A stretch of 64,000 nucleotides of DNA, taken from positions 317,001 to 381,000 of the forward strand of contig BSBK01000765.1 in the NCBI GenBank assembly GCA_027943335.1, read 5' to 3'. The stretch is from Chamaecyparis obtusa. Its lineage: Eukaryota > Streptophyta > Pinopsida > Cupressales > Cupressaceae. Within the stretch, counting starts at the first letter, position 1. Each line of letters opens with the position of its first letter. The translations under genes were made by a program, and so were the position numbers. Positions 1 to 10,186 of the stretch are shown here, in pieces. A model generated the notes under the pieces. It was given only the letters and a program-made list of their open reading frames with translations, searched no databases and was not told where the DNA came from.

Positions 1-126
1 ATCATCTGTACCAAGAATGTCATTTATTTTAGTTAGCACTCATCTATCTATTTGCTCCATCCATTGACCTTTATCCTTGATTACTCCATCTGCTTTGATA
101 AGACCAGGGAAAATTTGGAAATCATC

Positions 127-1836
127 CTAGAAATATCTTGTTCTTAAGACTTCTAACCTTCTCTTTATACTCTCCCTGTTTACCTCAAAATCAAAAAGAT
201 CTTTGATAATCCTGTAAGTACTCGTAAGCTCAATATTTACAACAAACTGATCCTTATTTCGATCAAACCATGACCTCAGATTGTCTTTCCTTGCAGTCCA
301 TCTTTCCAAAATTTTGTCCACAGTTGCCACCTCTTTCTGAAAGGTCACCAAGATATCTGCCAATTGTTTTGCAGATTTGTATACTTCTTTAGGTCTCACC
401 TTGGCAACAAAATGTGACACAACACCTTTTATCTTGCCAGCTAACTTATTTTTTACCCTTTGATCAACATCTTCTTCATCCATGGAAGGAGGAGAAGGGG
501 AAGGGGGAAATTCAATAATGGGGCTCGATGAGGAAGGCCCTGCAGAGGAGGAGGCTATCTGAATTTGTTCTGATAACTGCATTGGGCCCTGTTCTCCCAA
601 TTTCTTTCTTAAATTTGCAATCAAAATATCTCTCTCAAGAATCCCCTGTTTCATCTCACCATAAACCTTCAAGACTGTTTCCAGTTTTGTAGTGAGTTCA
701 TCTTTCTCTCTAGCTTCCTTTTCTGCCACCTTTGCTATTAATTGTGCCGTGGCTATTACCATACTTGATGCCTCCACCAAAGATGTATCAGTAACTCTTC
801 TTACAATTAAACTCCCTGAGAGGTCACCTTTGACAATTTGCTTTCCTTTATCACTTTCATTCTCCCTCAAAGACCACATCACCAATGCTTGATGATTATC
901 ACTGAAAGTGACTCCTTTAACAACTTGTTCTGCTTCTTCTAGAGTCCTATGGAGAGGAGTGGTTTGCTTTCTGACTGCATCAAACACTACTGCATCAGCT
1001 ATATCCCATTCCAGGAGGATCAGTACTCCTGACATCTTTATCATATCTCTTCCCTGCTCTGGAGTGATTTTTTGGAACTTTGCAGTCATCTCTATTTTCA
1101 CTTCTTCCTCTATAACTTGTAAATCCTTATTCGGATTCACTTCATGTCTCTTCTCACAGATTTCTTGAAATTGCTTGATATTTAATTTCCAAAGAAACTG
1201 CATAAAGGCCCTAGTTTTAACAAAAGTGTCATCAACCAAAAACTCTTCACAAGCTTGCTTGATTACAGGGTCCAATTCAGTGCCTGCTAACTCCCCTGCT
1301 GTTAGATCCAACTTAGGTTCTTCTGGTAGCTCTGGCACTCCCTCATTCACTTCTTCATAAGTCATGAAGATCTGACCTAGAGCATCTACTTGCTGCACTT
1401 GTTCTGCAATCTCTTGGTCATCAAAAATTCTTATAGGAGACTGTGATGGGGAGTACTCCTCTTCCACATGAATAGGTCTCTCTTCCAACCTTTGCCTTTT
1501 TGATGGGGGTGGAGCATCAACAATATCTTCAGCAATCTGAGGAGGAGAATCAGGGATCTCCACAATCTCCTTTTGTTTTCCAACCTGTTGTGAGGTTGAT
1601 GGGATACCCCTTTTGTCCATCTGCTTTTTCTGGCTTTGTTCTGGTATCACCACATTGTAACCAGTCTTCTTTTGTACCACATATCTCCCCGGGGGTAATT
1701 CTTTTGCAAACACAGGCTTACTCAACAATTGTCTAGCCTTTTCTGGATCATCCTTCATCACTTTTTCCTTCTTCTCATTTAAAGTCTGGAAAACACCCTG
1801 AAAACAATTCATGAGAGTGTCTATTTTCTTCCCCAT
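127..1836 (-). CDS. P-element ORF, C-terminal half (569 aa, unknown)
   Basis: This half begins at an internal Met and probably was not an independent start, because the frame is continuous with the upstream half. Visible parts: a Pro-rich acidic linker at residues 93-135 with a basic KRQR cluster (about 113-116) that could be a nuclear localisation signal; a helical region about 190-330; a heptad-like charged segment about 365-412 likely to form a coiled coil; a Ser/Pro linker about 428-452; and a second helical region to the C-terminus (ends RTRYF). There is no enzyme motif. A structural or nucleic-acid-binding role is possible but is only inferred. Confidence 0.6.
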   Translation of the reverse strand: MGKKIDTLMNCFQGVFQTLNEKKEKVMKDDPEKARQLLSKPVFAKELPPGRYVVQKKTGYNVVIPEQSQKKQMDKRGIPSTSQQVGKQKEIVEIPDSPPQIAEDIVDAPPPSKRQRLEERPIHVEEEYSPSQSPIRIFDDQEIAEQVQQVDALGQIFMTYEEVNEGVPELPEEPKLDLTAGELAGTELDPVIKQACEEFLVDDTFVKTRAFMQFLWKLNIKQFQEICEKRHEVNPNKDLQVIEEEVKIEMTAKFQKITPEQGRDMIKMSGVLILLEWDIADAVVFDAVRKQTTPLHRTLEEAEQVVKGVTFSDNHQALVMWSLRENESDKGKQIVKGDLSGSLIVRRVTDTSLVEASSMVIATAQLIAKVAEKEAREKDELTTKLETVLKVYGEMKQGILERDILIANLRKKLGEQGPMQLSEQIQIASSSAGPSSSSPIIEFPPSPSPPSMDEEDVDQRVKNKLAGKIKGVVSHFVAKVRPKEVYKSAKQLADILVTFQKEVATVDKILERWTARKDNLRSWFDRNKDQFVVNIELTSTYRIIKDLFDFEVNRESIKRRLEVLRTRYF

Positions 1837-1938
1837 TGGAGTTATGCTTTTCAGGGGATCCCATCTTGAATCAAATTGTCAGATAAAATCTAGTGTTTTC
1901 TTGTATACCAACCATTTTTCTTTCATGACCTCTTGTTC

Positions 1939-3456
1939 CTATATTTTAGCTACATTCCTGATGATGTCTTCAAGGAAATTAAAAATGTGGTTGATCATGG
2001 CACACTTGGCTCTCTTTTTAAACATTTCATTATGAAACCCTTCTGGATCTGCTGTTCTGGCAACTGCAGTAGCCATATGGTACGGGGCCAAAATTTTATC
2101 CATGTAGACCCATCCACCCTTGGTAATTATGAATTGACGCGCAATGGTAACATTTGGGAATAAAGTTCCCTTGCCTTTCCCAGTGAGGGCACACTCCTCA
2201 ATATCACCCAATTGCCTTAAAAACTCTGCAACTCCAATCCTAAGGGGTACTTGATAGGGCAGTATAAAAGGGGTCCCCCTGAAACCATACAATCTGATAA
2301 CAGTTGATATATTGTAGAAAATAACATCTCCCCAATTGTGGACGATGTTCAAATCCTTGGCAAACTGGTTTGGCCTAACAAGTTGTGCTAACATTGTTGG
2401 GATCCTTGGGTTATCTAAAACAAACAGCTTCCTGAGTCTAGCTGCAAAACATTTATCAAAATTGATAAAACTGTGATCCCTTTTATCCCAGGTCATTGTG
2501 AGGCTCCATAATTGGACTGGCATGTCTTCACCATCCTTCTTTCTCACCAATTCCATTTCTTGTTCAAAATAGCTTACTCCTTTGAATAGAAACATGTACA
2601 TCATGAAAGAGTACCAGCCAAAGGGTCTATCACTTTCATTCTTCTGAATCTTTACTAATCCATTATGAATTAATTCAGCAATGAAAGGAGCAAAATCAAA
2701 AGTGATAGACACGTGTGCATGTAAAATTTGGATCATCATGCACATCAAGTGTATTGGCATCCTGTAACTAACATCCTCTCCAAAAACTTGACACAATGAC
2801 CAATATGAACCCCTAGCTCTGAGATCAAAATATTCTATTTTAAAAGGCTCCGGAGTGTTCTGCCCCACAACAACCATTTTCCCAATTTTTGTGCAAAAAT
2901 CCTTCAACAACTTGCCTTTATAATAGTTCCTTTGTGCATTGTAAACTTGCCTTAATTCTTCAAAGTTAATGCTTTCCAAACTTTCTGACGGTTCACTCAA
3001 TCCGAACACCTTCCTGATTTCTTCAGCTGAAACCTTAAACAATAACACCCCCTTTGCATCCCTAATTTCTCTAGTGATTGGATCATAATTTTTTGCAACC
3101 TGGGTCATCAAATCTACATCTAGAAAGACACCAGGCATGACAAGTTTTCCTAAGTCAGATTGCCATATATTGCTTGCAGGATGAGGGGCATTTCTCTGAC
3201 TAAAACCTACCTTGAACAATTCCAGTCCTGTGGTATCAGAGTCACCTCTTGCGTTGATAGTACCAATCTTGGCTTCTCTAATAAAACTTGCCGTATCATA
3301 TAAACCTTCTGCTATTTTTACCCTAGGGTCTTTAGGAATCAGACTCTTACTCTTCACCGGGGTAGTGGAAGAGCCAGGAAGTAACTGCAATAAATCCTCG
3401 TGCAAACCTCTTTCACTATACTCTACTTTACCCGACAATTCTTTCCTTGGGGCCAT
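1939..3456 (-). CDS. P-element ORF, N-terminal half (505 aa, unknown)
   Basis: This half starts at the ATG at 3456, the first in the frame, with a basic start (MAPRKELSGK). It has no signal peptide or clear membrane segment. It looks like a globular domain rich in aromatic residues: SYWSLCQVFGED near the middle, then FGWYSFMMYMFLF, TMTWDKRDHSFINFD and IRLYGFRGTPFILPYQVPL. No zinc knuckle, DDE triad or YxDD motif is visible. It ends at a TAG after NVAKI, and the same frame continues into the next ORF. The style resembles large extra ORFs of uncertain role carried by some plant LTR elements. That comparison is an impression from memory, not a search result. Confidence 0.6.
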   Translation of the reverse strand: MAPRKELSGKVEYSERGLHEDLLQLLPGSSTTPVKSKSLIPKDPRVKIAEGLYDTASFIREAKIGTINARGDSDTTGLELFKVGFSQRNAPHPASNIWQSDLGKLVMPGVFLDVDLMTQVAKNYDPITREIRDAKGVLLFKVSAEEIRKVFGLSEPSESLESINFEELRQVYNAQRNYYKGKLLKDFCTKIGKMVVVGQNTPEPFKIEYFDLRARGSYWSLCQVFGEDVSYRMPIHLMCMMIQILHAHVSITFDFAPFIAELIHNGLVKIQKNESDRPFGWYSFMMYMFLFKGVSYFEQEMELVRKKDGEDMPVQLWSLTMTWDKRDHSFINFDKCFAARLRKLFVLDNPRIPTMLAQLVRPNQFAKDLNIVHNWGDVIFYNISTVIRLYGFRGTPFILPYQVPLRIGVAEFLRQLGDIEECALTGKGKGTLFPNVTIARQFIITKGGWVYMDKILAPYHMATAVARTADPEGFHNEMFKKRAKCAMINHIFNFLEDIIRNVAKI

Positions 3457-3649
3457 TTTATAGTTTATTTAAACAGAAATTCTTGCACGATAGACTAAAC
3501 ACAGAACTGTAATACTTTCAAAAAGGAAGCAAATCGCACAAGAATTTCTAACCTTTTCTCTCAGAAGCCACCCAGGAAAAGCAACCAATCCTCAGAAATC
3601 TTCATGCCTGAATCTCTGCAAACTTTGATCGCTTTGTGCTTTTGAAAGT

Positions 3650-3667
3650 GCACAAAATTCTGATATA
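3650..3667 (-). promoter_or_regulatory. Degraded primer-binding site of element P (candidate)
   Basis: Directly after the CA that ends the candidate LTR, the minus strand reads TATATCAGAATTTTG. Known initiator tRNA-Met primer sites read TGGTATCAGAGC. The match needs one missing base and one G-to-A change but keeps TATCAGA. Position and core fit; the decay keeps confidence low. Confidence 0.35.
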
Positions 3668-4877
3668 TGAGCCACTTAAAGTAGTCCTGTCAACAATTAA
3701 TTCAGCACAATTGAAACAATTACTCCTCCGGAAGAGCGAACTGTCACTTCTTCAATGGGAAACCTTACTTCGCACCATTTTACCTTCAGTTTGAATGAGA
3801 ACCATTGATCCTCATTAGCAGATGATCCAATGGCTCATCGCATGATCGCATGGCTTAAAAAACACTTATGCGAACATGCGACTAACCGTCACACTACCTT
3901 TCTGTTCCTGGCGGTCTCTTGAAACTTTCCTTTGTTAACATGAAATGATTTTCGCATGATCGCATAGCTTAAAAGACACTCATGCGAACATGCGAAAACC
4001 CGTTACCACTAACCGTCACTGTCTTCTTTTAAACCGCTGGTCCCACCCTGCCTTCGTTAATAAAGAAACTCCACGTTTGCGACACCTGGCAGAATGTCAG
4101 GTACTTTCTCTCTTTTCGAGCACCGGTGTTTGCTGAAGCTAACCAATGAGAAGACTTCATTTATGCACATCTGTCAAAAAGTTTTACCGGGGAATCGCAC
4201 TTGATTCAACGCAAGATCAACAGTCTGTCGCATAATCACATAGGCTAAAAGATTCCATGCGATTATACGACCGCCGTCCGATCTTCCCTTTACTATTTTA
4301 AAACCTCAGAGATTCTTCCATCACCGGCCCCACTGTTCTCAACAAATAGAAAGCTACTAGTTGTAAGATACTTGTAAGTGGTCCCACTAATCTCCACATC
4401 CGGCTTTTGTTATAAGATCAACGGCCATTTCGCATGTTCGCATAGCTTAAAAGATTCCACGCGATCATGCGACCGCCGTTAGATCTTCGTTGAAGATTCT
4501 CGGTTGGAATGAATTTAAAACATAGGAAAATATTATATAATACCACCGGGTTTCTAGACTGAGAAAAACATAACCCCCCCCACATATTAAAAATAACGCA
4601 TGTGCTCTTTAACGGACCTAAGTGATTTTAAAAAAGGTAACGCTCGAAAAGGAATAAAGAAAATGACTTAGGATTTATTTCGAAAGTGGTAAGCATTTTA
4701 GGGTTTTTAACATGAATTCAAAATTCTTCAAAGGCAAGACTTAGGGTAAGCACTTTGAAATAGGGCTATGTCAACTTTTTGAAGAACTCCAACACCTGGA
4801 CCTAGGAAACTTTACAGACTAGAGGATTAACCTATCAGAATGGACAAAAACCCAGAATTTTAAGAATATTCCCAACA
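3668..4877 (-). repeat. 5' LTR of element P (about 1.2 kb)
   Basis: On the minus strand it runs from TGTTGGGAATATTC (4877) to GGCTCA (3668), giving TG...CA ends. It contains four copies of a 43-44 bp hairpin repeat. An AT-rich ATTATATAAT tract near 4532-4541 could hold a TATA box. The inner end is set only by the CA plus the degraded primer site. The outer end is well supported by comparison with the empty site in the right duplicate. Confidence 0.55.
3838..4472. repeat. Four dispersed 43-44 bp hairpin repeats in the P LTR
   Basis: The copies lie at 3838-3881, 3952-3995, 4228-4270 and 4430-4472. Each has a left arm like TCGCATGATCGCAT, a middle of about 15 nt beginning GGCTTAAAA or AGCTTAAAA, and a right arm like ATGCGAACATGCGA that is the reverse complement of the left arm at 12-13 of 14 positions. 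Two copies are followed by CGACCGCCGT and two by ACTAACCGTCAC nearby. They sit upstream of the long ORF in what would be U3, so they may be protein-binding or stem-loop regulatory elements of the LTR. Confidence 0.8.
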
Positions 4878-5116
4878 GGTTGACAGAGCCTTTCAAAACC
4901 ATAATGTCATGGTGCAACTGAAGCTTAATCTATTCATGTATTTAAGAATTTTTTTTTGAATTTTGGTTTGGTACTGCAAAAGGTTATGGTTCAGGGAATC
5001 ATTAAAATCCCCATGATGGTTCTAGGTCCTAGGTTAAAACACAAGTTTTCTTCAAGTGGTTCTTTTTCATGCCTTTCTTTCATGTTTGATTGGATCCTGA
5101 CAATTTTCAAGGGCCC
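4878..5116. repeat. B repeat unit 1, right-hand piece (L)
   Basis: This sequence matches 41409-41648 and the end part of the other B units (for example 19225-19468 and 21065-21330). It is cut on the left by P (4877) and on the right by A (5117). The A target duplication GGCCC is at 5112-5116. Open frames here are shadows; no gene is supported. Confidence 0.7.
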
Positions 5117-8100
5117 TATTGGTACTCATAAAAATCCATATAGTTTTGAGCCCATAGCCAGAAAGTTCTCCTAAGGCAATGTTCAGTGCTTCAAAAGAAT
5201 AGTTTAAAAGACCTAAGTTCAACTGCATACAAAGATAGGGCCTGTTGATTTTCACGGAATGGCACTTAGAACATGTGTTCCTCGCATTTCATTCAGCATA
5301 TGCAATTGGTTACAATTCCTAGAATCCAATTCTGACAAGTTTTAAAGATACCCATTTGGAGGCCAGTGCTCAAATATGCACATCGCATTCTGTCTGGTTT
5401 TCACTGAATGGCTTACTTTGAGTGTTTTTATCTGAAACCTGGATGATAGTCATGATGAAAGGAATATTGTGTCATATTTTAGACATGAGAGTGTGTCTCC
5501 ATGTCTATTTTTAGGTTCCTAAGGGTTTGAATAATCAGTTTACCAGGCCTCTTTTGATTGCATTTTGTTCAATTTTCTTGAATGTGGGAATGCAGTTTTG
5601 AAGTTGCCTACTTTAAGGTCATGCAACTGGTATCCCGTCAGTGGTTAGGAGGAATTGAAGGTTGATCAATAATATAGACATGGAAATGATTCCCCCTGAT
5701 GAGTTTCAGATCATGACCAATCCGATTGATTACTTTGCTTGATTAGTTCCAAGCCCAGTTTATGCATTTTTACTATGTTTCAGTTCAGGATGTTCTTGAG
5801 GCATGAATTTGAAGATTAATTCTTGATAGCCAGTTGATCTTTTGTTGAATTTGATTGTATCCTTGTTTTCTATGTGTCAGAGAGATCATCTATCTAGGGT
5901 TTCAGACCATCAAGGTTAGGTTTGACGTGATTGCAAGATCGGACAAAAGGTGTTCAATAATCATGAAAAGTACAGATAGAATAGCTTTGCAAAGTAGTCA
6001 TTTTCCAAAACTCGTAGCTTTTTGAGAGATTCTTGTCTCCAGTTGAGGGTTGTTTTTTGCATTCCTTGCATATGATTCTTCTACCAGATTCAGTGGCTCA
6101 CCCTCAGCTCATCATTTGATATTTTTAATCCATCTCCTTTAATGGTAGTTTGCAGTGATTTTGATTTGTGTTTGCCAGTAATTCTAAACAAGCATTTTCA
6201 AGTTTTAAAATCTCCTGCCCTTTTCATCTATAGGTGAATCCCTTTGAAAGGATGTTTCTCTATAATACAAAGTTTGTACTCACCAACTTTTAGCTTCCAA
6301 GGATTAATTTTTGTCGGTGATTTAATGGCGCGAGTGGGGGTGTTTTACTTAGATTTGGCGACTAGCGAAGTAATAGAAATTGAAACTTTTTAAAGTTTTC
6401 AGTTGTCCATAATGGATCCGATGGCAGATGCCAGTCATTTTGGTTGTGTTTGAGGTTTGGGTCTTTTAATTTGAAATTTCTTTAGGCTAGACCCGCTTCG
6501 GGTCTAACCTGCTTCATTGTTTTGGAGTAGAACTTTGTCAGCTTGATTACATCAGGCCGCTAGAAATTGATGAGTTTAAAGACAAGGCTTGATGATATCA
6601 AAGTGAATTAGATGACCATGGAGTCGGCTCCAAAGATGATTGTTAACAGGATTTTCACAAGCTTCAGAAGGTTGTTTCCATAAACCATTGACAACATTCT
6701 CTTAGCTTGCACTAGAGATTGGTTTTGAGAATCATTAAAATGTATTAAACACAAAATTATTTTGTGAGATATCATTTTTAGCAAATGCAATTAATCATTG
6801 TGAGGCCAAATTCAATAATATTACAGAGCAATTAGCATTTGTTAAATGACGGAATTATGGTCAAGTCTTTTATCAGAGACATTTTCATAAATATAACACA
6901 AAGTATGAAAGTTTATTGAAGCAAGTGTCAAAGAAAATCAAGTTGGGAGAACATTATCTTGTTGTTAATATTCTTTAAAGCATGGAGGAGGCATTTGGCT
7001 TTCCATTTTTAAATGTAAAGGGTGTTGTAGGCACCAATAATGAGAGTTTATACCATTCAAATATGGGCTGCAGATCAGTCTTGTTTCACGTGAATCAAAC
7101 AATAGATGGAGGAAGGAGTGCTGCACGTTTTCCATCCTACAGATCTCTGAGCTAAGACAATGTTGTGTGCATTGGGAGGGGTGTGCACACCATTTATCAT
7201 GGAAAGTATGCAGTGCCCATCATATTTGCAGGCCTGTAAACTATTGTTGGATGCACACAAGTACCTAAGAACAAACAAAATCTTGTTTGCAGACATCTAC
7301 GTGGGGCTTTCTGAGAATGGGGTGCATTATGCGGTTAATCCCACATACACCAAGAGGGTAATGGAAACAATGGAGCATGTGCAGGCCTCAAGGAGGGTGT
7401 GAGGTTGTTGCTCACAGGCTTGAAGAGGTAATGAAAGCATGAGGCAGACACAGGTATGGGACTGTGCATTTGGGATTTTAATCCCACATTTATCCATTAA
7501 AATAACTATGAGTTTTTTAAATACAAGAATGCTTGGGTGTAATGTGAAGTGATGAAAAGGAAAGAAAACGTCTGGCTGGGCATTTAGTATGTGGGCCCAA
7601 CTAGTGTGTACCACCTAGGCATGTACTATGGACAAATTTTTGAAGGTAAAAGTTATATTTAAAAAGAGTTTAGTCCCACATTCCTGGTGGGTAAGAAGAA
7701 AATGATGTTTAAATAACAAGGTACTCAATACATTAGTGTCTAAAGTGGACACCCAGTTGGAGGTTCCTTACGCAAGAACGAAACCCAAGGTGCTCAGTTG
7801 GCAAGTGACATGGATGGTGATGAGGATAGCGGGCCCCACATGAAAGGTAAGTAAATTTTGAAAAAGTGTGTAGGTGTTCATCGATTGCATCGAGATTCAT
7901 GCCTGAGATCTAACAGATGTTGTTACCCCACAAAGAGGAAGTTGCTTGGAGGATACTCATTGCGCAAGAGCGACATGGTGACATGTGGCACCTGGTGATG
8001 TGGCGAGATAGCACAGTCAGGTGCCCAGGTGAATAGTACAGGCCAATAAGAATGTGACATGTGGTAGAAGAATGTGCACAGGTCTAACTTGGTGATGAGG

Positions 8101-9433
8101 TGTCGATCGAGCCAGTTACATAGTGAAACGTGGCACATGGGTCCCATAGTAAATGAAATGTTTGCACAAAGGAATTAAAACAAATGATATAGTTTGGACT
8201 ATATAGTAAATTCAAAATTTTAGAATGACTGCAGGCTGCTCACAGAAATGTTGCCTAAGAACTCATTTTTTATCAGAATATATGAGTATAATATATTTTT
8301 AGAAATGGGAGAAGATGAGGAATGCAATGGCAGTGGTTAAAATCAGACTTTCTCAAGTTGGTGATAGCAGTAATGGACTTTGCATTTCAAGATCAGATTT
8401 GGGTAACAAATAGATATTTTATAGAGATATGTTCTAGAATGAAATTGTATCAGACTTGTCTGAGATATTTTTTATAGTCTTCGGGTTGACTGTGTTGCCA
8501 TTAAAAAACACTAAATGGTCCTAAGCTTGTTGCAATCCTATATATGGATTTTCAAGACCATTTACAGAGGTTGTTGGTTTTTTGGTTCACAAGGTTACAT
8601 CCTGAACCTTCAGTCAAGGAATAGGACATGTTTTATCCTTTATGTATTAGAACAGAGTAGAAATTTGTAGATATTTTGCATATTGTCTCAGTGGCTTTGA
8701 ATCTTCAAGCAAGGTGAACACAAAGGCTTAGATCCTCATTCTTAATTCAAGTTTTTAGTTCTATTTCTCTCCATTTTTGTCAAGTTTTATGGGTTTTGAA
8801 TGTTCTGATTCTTTGTATGGTGTTTATCCATGCATGTGTTATAGATAAACACAAATTCATCTAATTATGCTCTAGATGAAACACAAATTCATGGGGTTTG
8901 CATAGGGATTTCTATAAGCAGTATGGTTCTGGGTATTTGCATTTATGACTTGGATCTTTGATGAAATGATAGTAATCAGTCTTTGTATTATACAGTGCAC
9001 TAGATGATTTTCTCTATGGATAAGGTACTCATCTGAAACAAGTAAAATCTATGCTGATATATGTCTGGATAGGATGTATTGTATTCTGTAAAAGTTAAAT
9101 CAAAATCCTTTCTACCCATTTAGTTGTATGTATTTAAGCCTCAGTTATTTCATGATAATCGAGAATCAACAGATGAGTGGTTACCATCTGGTATTTTCTT
9201 ATCATTATCTGCTTTGTTGAATCCAGTTTTAAATTTGTAAAAGTGTTATATGATCACTGGATTCGGGGCATCCGTCTTGGTTCTATAGAGCTAGAAGTGA
9301 AGAGGGAAGTCTTGTCCCTATAGTTTGTCTAGTTACCTATATATTTCCCTATATTTGGAACTAACCCCTCCTTAAAATAAGTCTTAGGTATATTGATTTC
9401 TCATGGAATGTAAAATCTTTTCTAGAACCAACA
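5117..9433 (+). repeat. 5' LTR of A1 (4.3 kb)
   Basis: It starts TATTGGTACTCATAAAAATCC and ends TAGAACCAACA. The 3' LTR matches it along its whole length. It contains many short open frames (for example near 7160-7402) that are not conserved as proteins between copies. Relative to the R copy it has lost the segment around 7130 that carries an 18-bp minisatellite unit. Confidence 0.8.
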
Positions 9434-9436
9434 AAA

Positions 9437-9447
9437 TGGTGACTCTA
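9437..9447 (+). promoter_or_regulatory. Outer primer-binding site of A1, truncated
   Basis: TGGTGACTCTA begins 3 nt after the LTR end. The R copy keeps the full TGGTGACTCTACTAGGGA at 44856-44873. In A1 about 28 bases after the first 11 are deleted. The sequence resembles TGGCGACTC...GGGGA sites of Ogre/Tat-type Ty3/Gypsy elements that use tRNA-Arg (recalled, not computed). Confidence 0.5.
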
Positions 9448-9576
9448 ATGCAGGTTCCAAATTGAGCTAGAATCCTGACCTAATTATTTCAATCAGTTGA
9501 GAATCTCTCATTATATTACAAAATTTCAATATTTCACTACCTAGATTGATTTGGCCCTTTCGAGTCACCAACAAAA

Positions 9577-9594
9577 TGGCAACTCTACTAGGGA
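9577..9594 (+). promoter_or_regulatory. Inner, second primer-binding-like site of A1
   Basis: TGGCAACTCTACTAGGGA follows a CCAACAAAA context just like that at the true LTR end. It lies about 140 nt inside the element, so the LTR-end/primer-site junction is present twice. The differences from the classical TGGCGACTCTGCTGGGGA form are all G-to-A changes. Confidence 0.5.
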
Positions 9595-10186
9595 AATGTT
9601 ATGAACAGTTATAAATAATGCAAGTACGAGTAGAGATAGACTCTTGGCTAGCTTATTTGTCAATCCAGTGCTTTCCATTGAAGTGTATAGGAGTCAGATT
9701 TAAAAGTTTTGATATCATCCCACCAACTTGTGAGTGGCATCTCTGAGATCATCTGTTTGATCAGTGCAAAATTCAGAATAAAAGATATAATGTATCCAGC
9801 TCTGATAAACAGTATTTGAAGTTCTGGTGAAGTTTTGTGTTGGTTGGAAGGAGTATACAGAAATTGAGATAAAGTATTTCCTTCTTCAAGGAGGTGGCGA
9901 ATTTACAATTATTTCAGCAAAGCAAGCTTCAGATTCAGAGGCTTTCCATTCAGCAAGTTGAGTTTTAACTTCAACACTTCTAGGTATTTTTTATCTTTAT
10001 GTGTTTTTCCATAAGATCAATTGTGAAGTATTTTGTTCCCTTTTAAGTGTTTCAGCACCAATAAGAAGGGAAGAGTGACATAGGACAGTTTCATGTTTCC
10101 ATGTTGAATATCTTGTCATGAAACTTTAAATTTACTATCATAGAGGTTTGAATATTTTGGTATACCTCTTGTAAAGACAAAACGAG

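Larger units (their letters stand above)
127..3456 (-). pseudogene. Single 1,110-codon frame of element P, split by two stops
   Basis: The open frames 3456-1939 and 1836-127 are in the same reading frame. The 102 nt between them are 34 codons that continue as plausible protein, so only two stops separate them: TAG at 1939-1941 and a TGA near 1880. TAG and TGA are one C-to-T step from CAG and CGA, consistent with decay of methylated DNA. The ancestral product would be about 1,100 residues and sits in the gag position just behind the 5' LTR. I do not recognise a gag, protease, reverse transcriptase, integrase or transposase signature. Programmed readthrough of both stops cannot be excluded but is less likely. 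Confidence 0.7.
1..4877 (-). mobile_element. LTR retrotransposon P, minus strand, 5' part only
   Basis: Read on the minus strand, the element starts at 4877 with TGTTGGGAATATTC, a typical LTR start. The flanking bases GGTTG (4878-4882) and what follows match the uninterrupted B repeat in the other duplicate (GGTTG at 41409-41413). That makes 4877/4878 an insertion boundary and GGTTG the likely 5-bp target duplication. The LTR is followed by a degraded primer-binding site, a leader of about 210 nt and a long open frame starting at 3456. The 3' part and second LTR lie outside the window, so pol content and superfamily cannot be judged. P is absent from the right copy of the segmental duplication, so it probably inserted after duplication. 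Confidence 0.7.

Noticed and set aside
3231..3241. TGGTATCAGAG on the plus strand, an exact tRNA-Met primer-site core
   Set aside because: It lies inside the coding part of the P ORF (codes on the minus strand), with no LTR end next to it. Treated as chance.
7160..7402. 80-codon plus-strand ORF in the A 5' LTR
   Set aside because: The frame is broken or shifted in the other LTR copies although the DNA is alike. Not conserved as protein.
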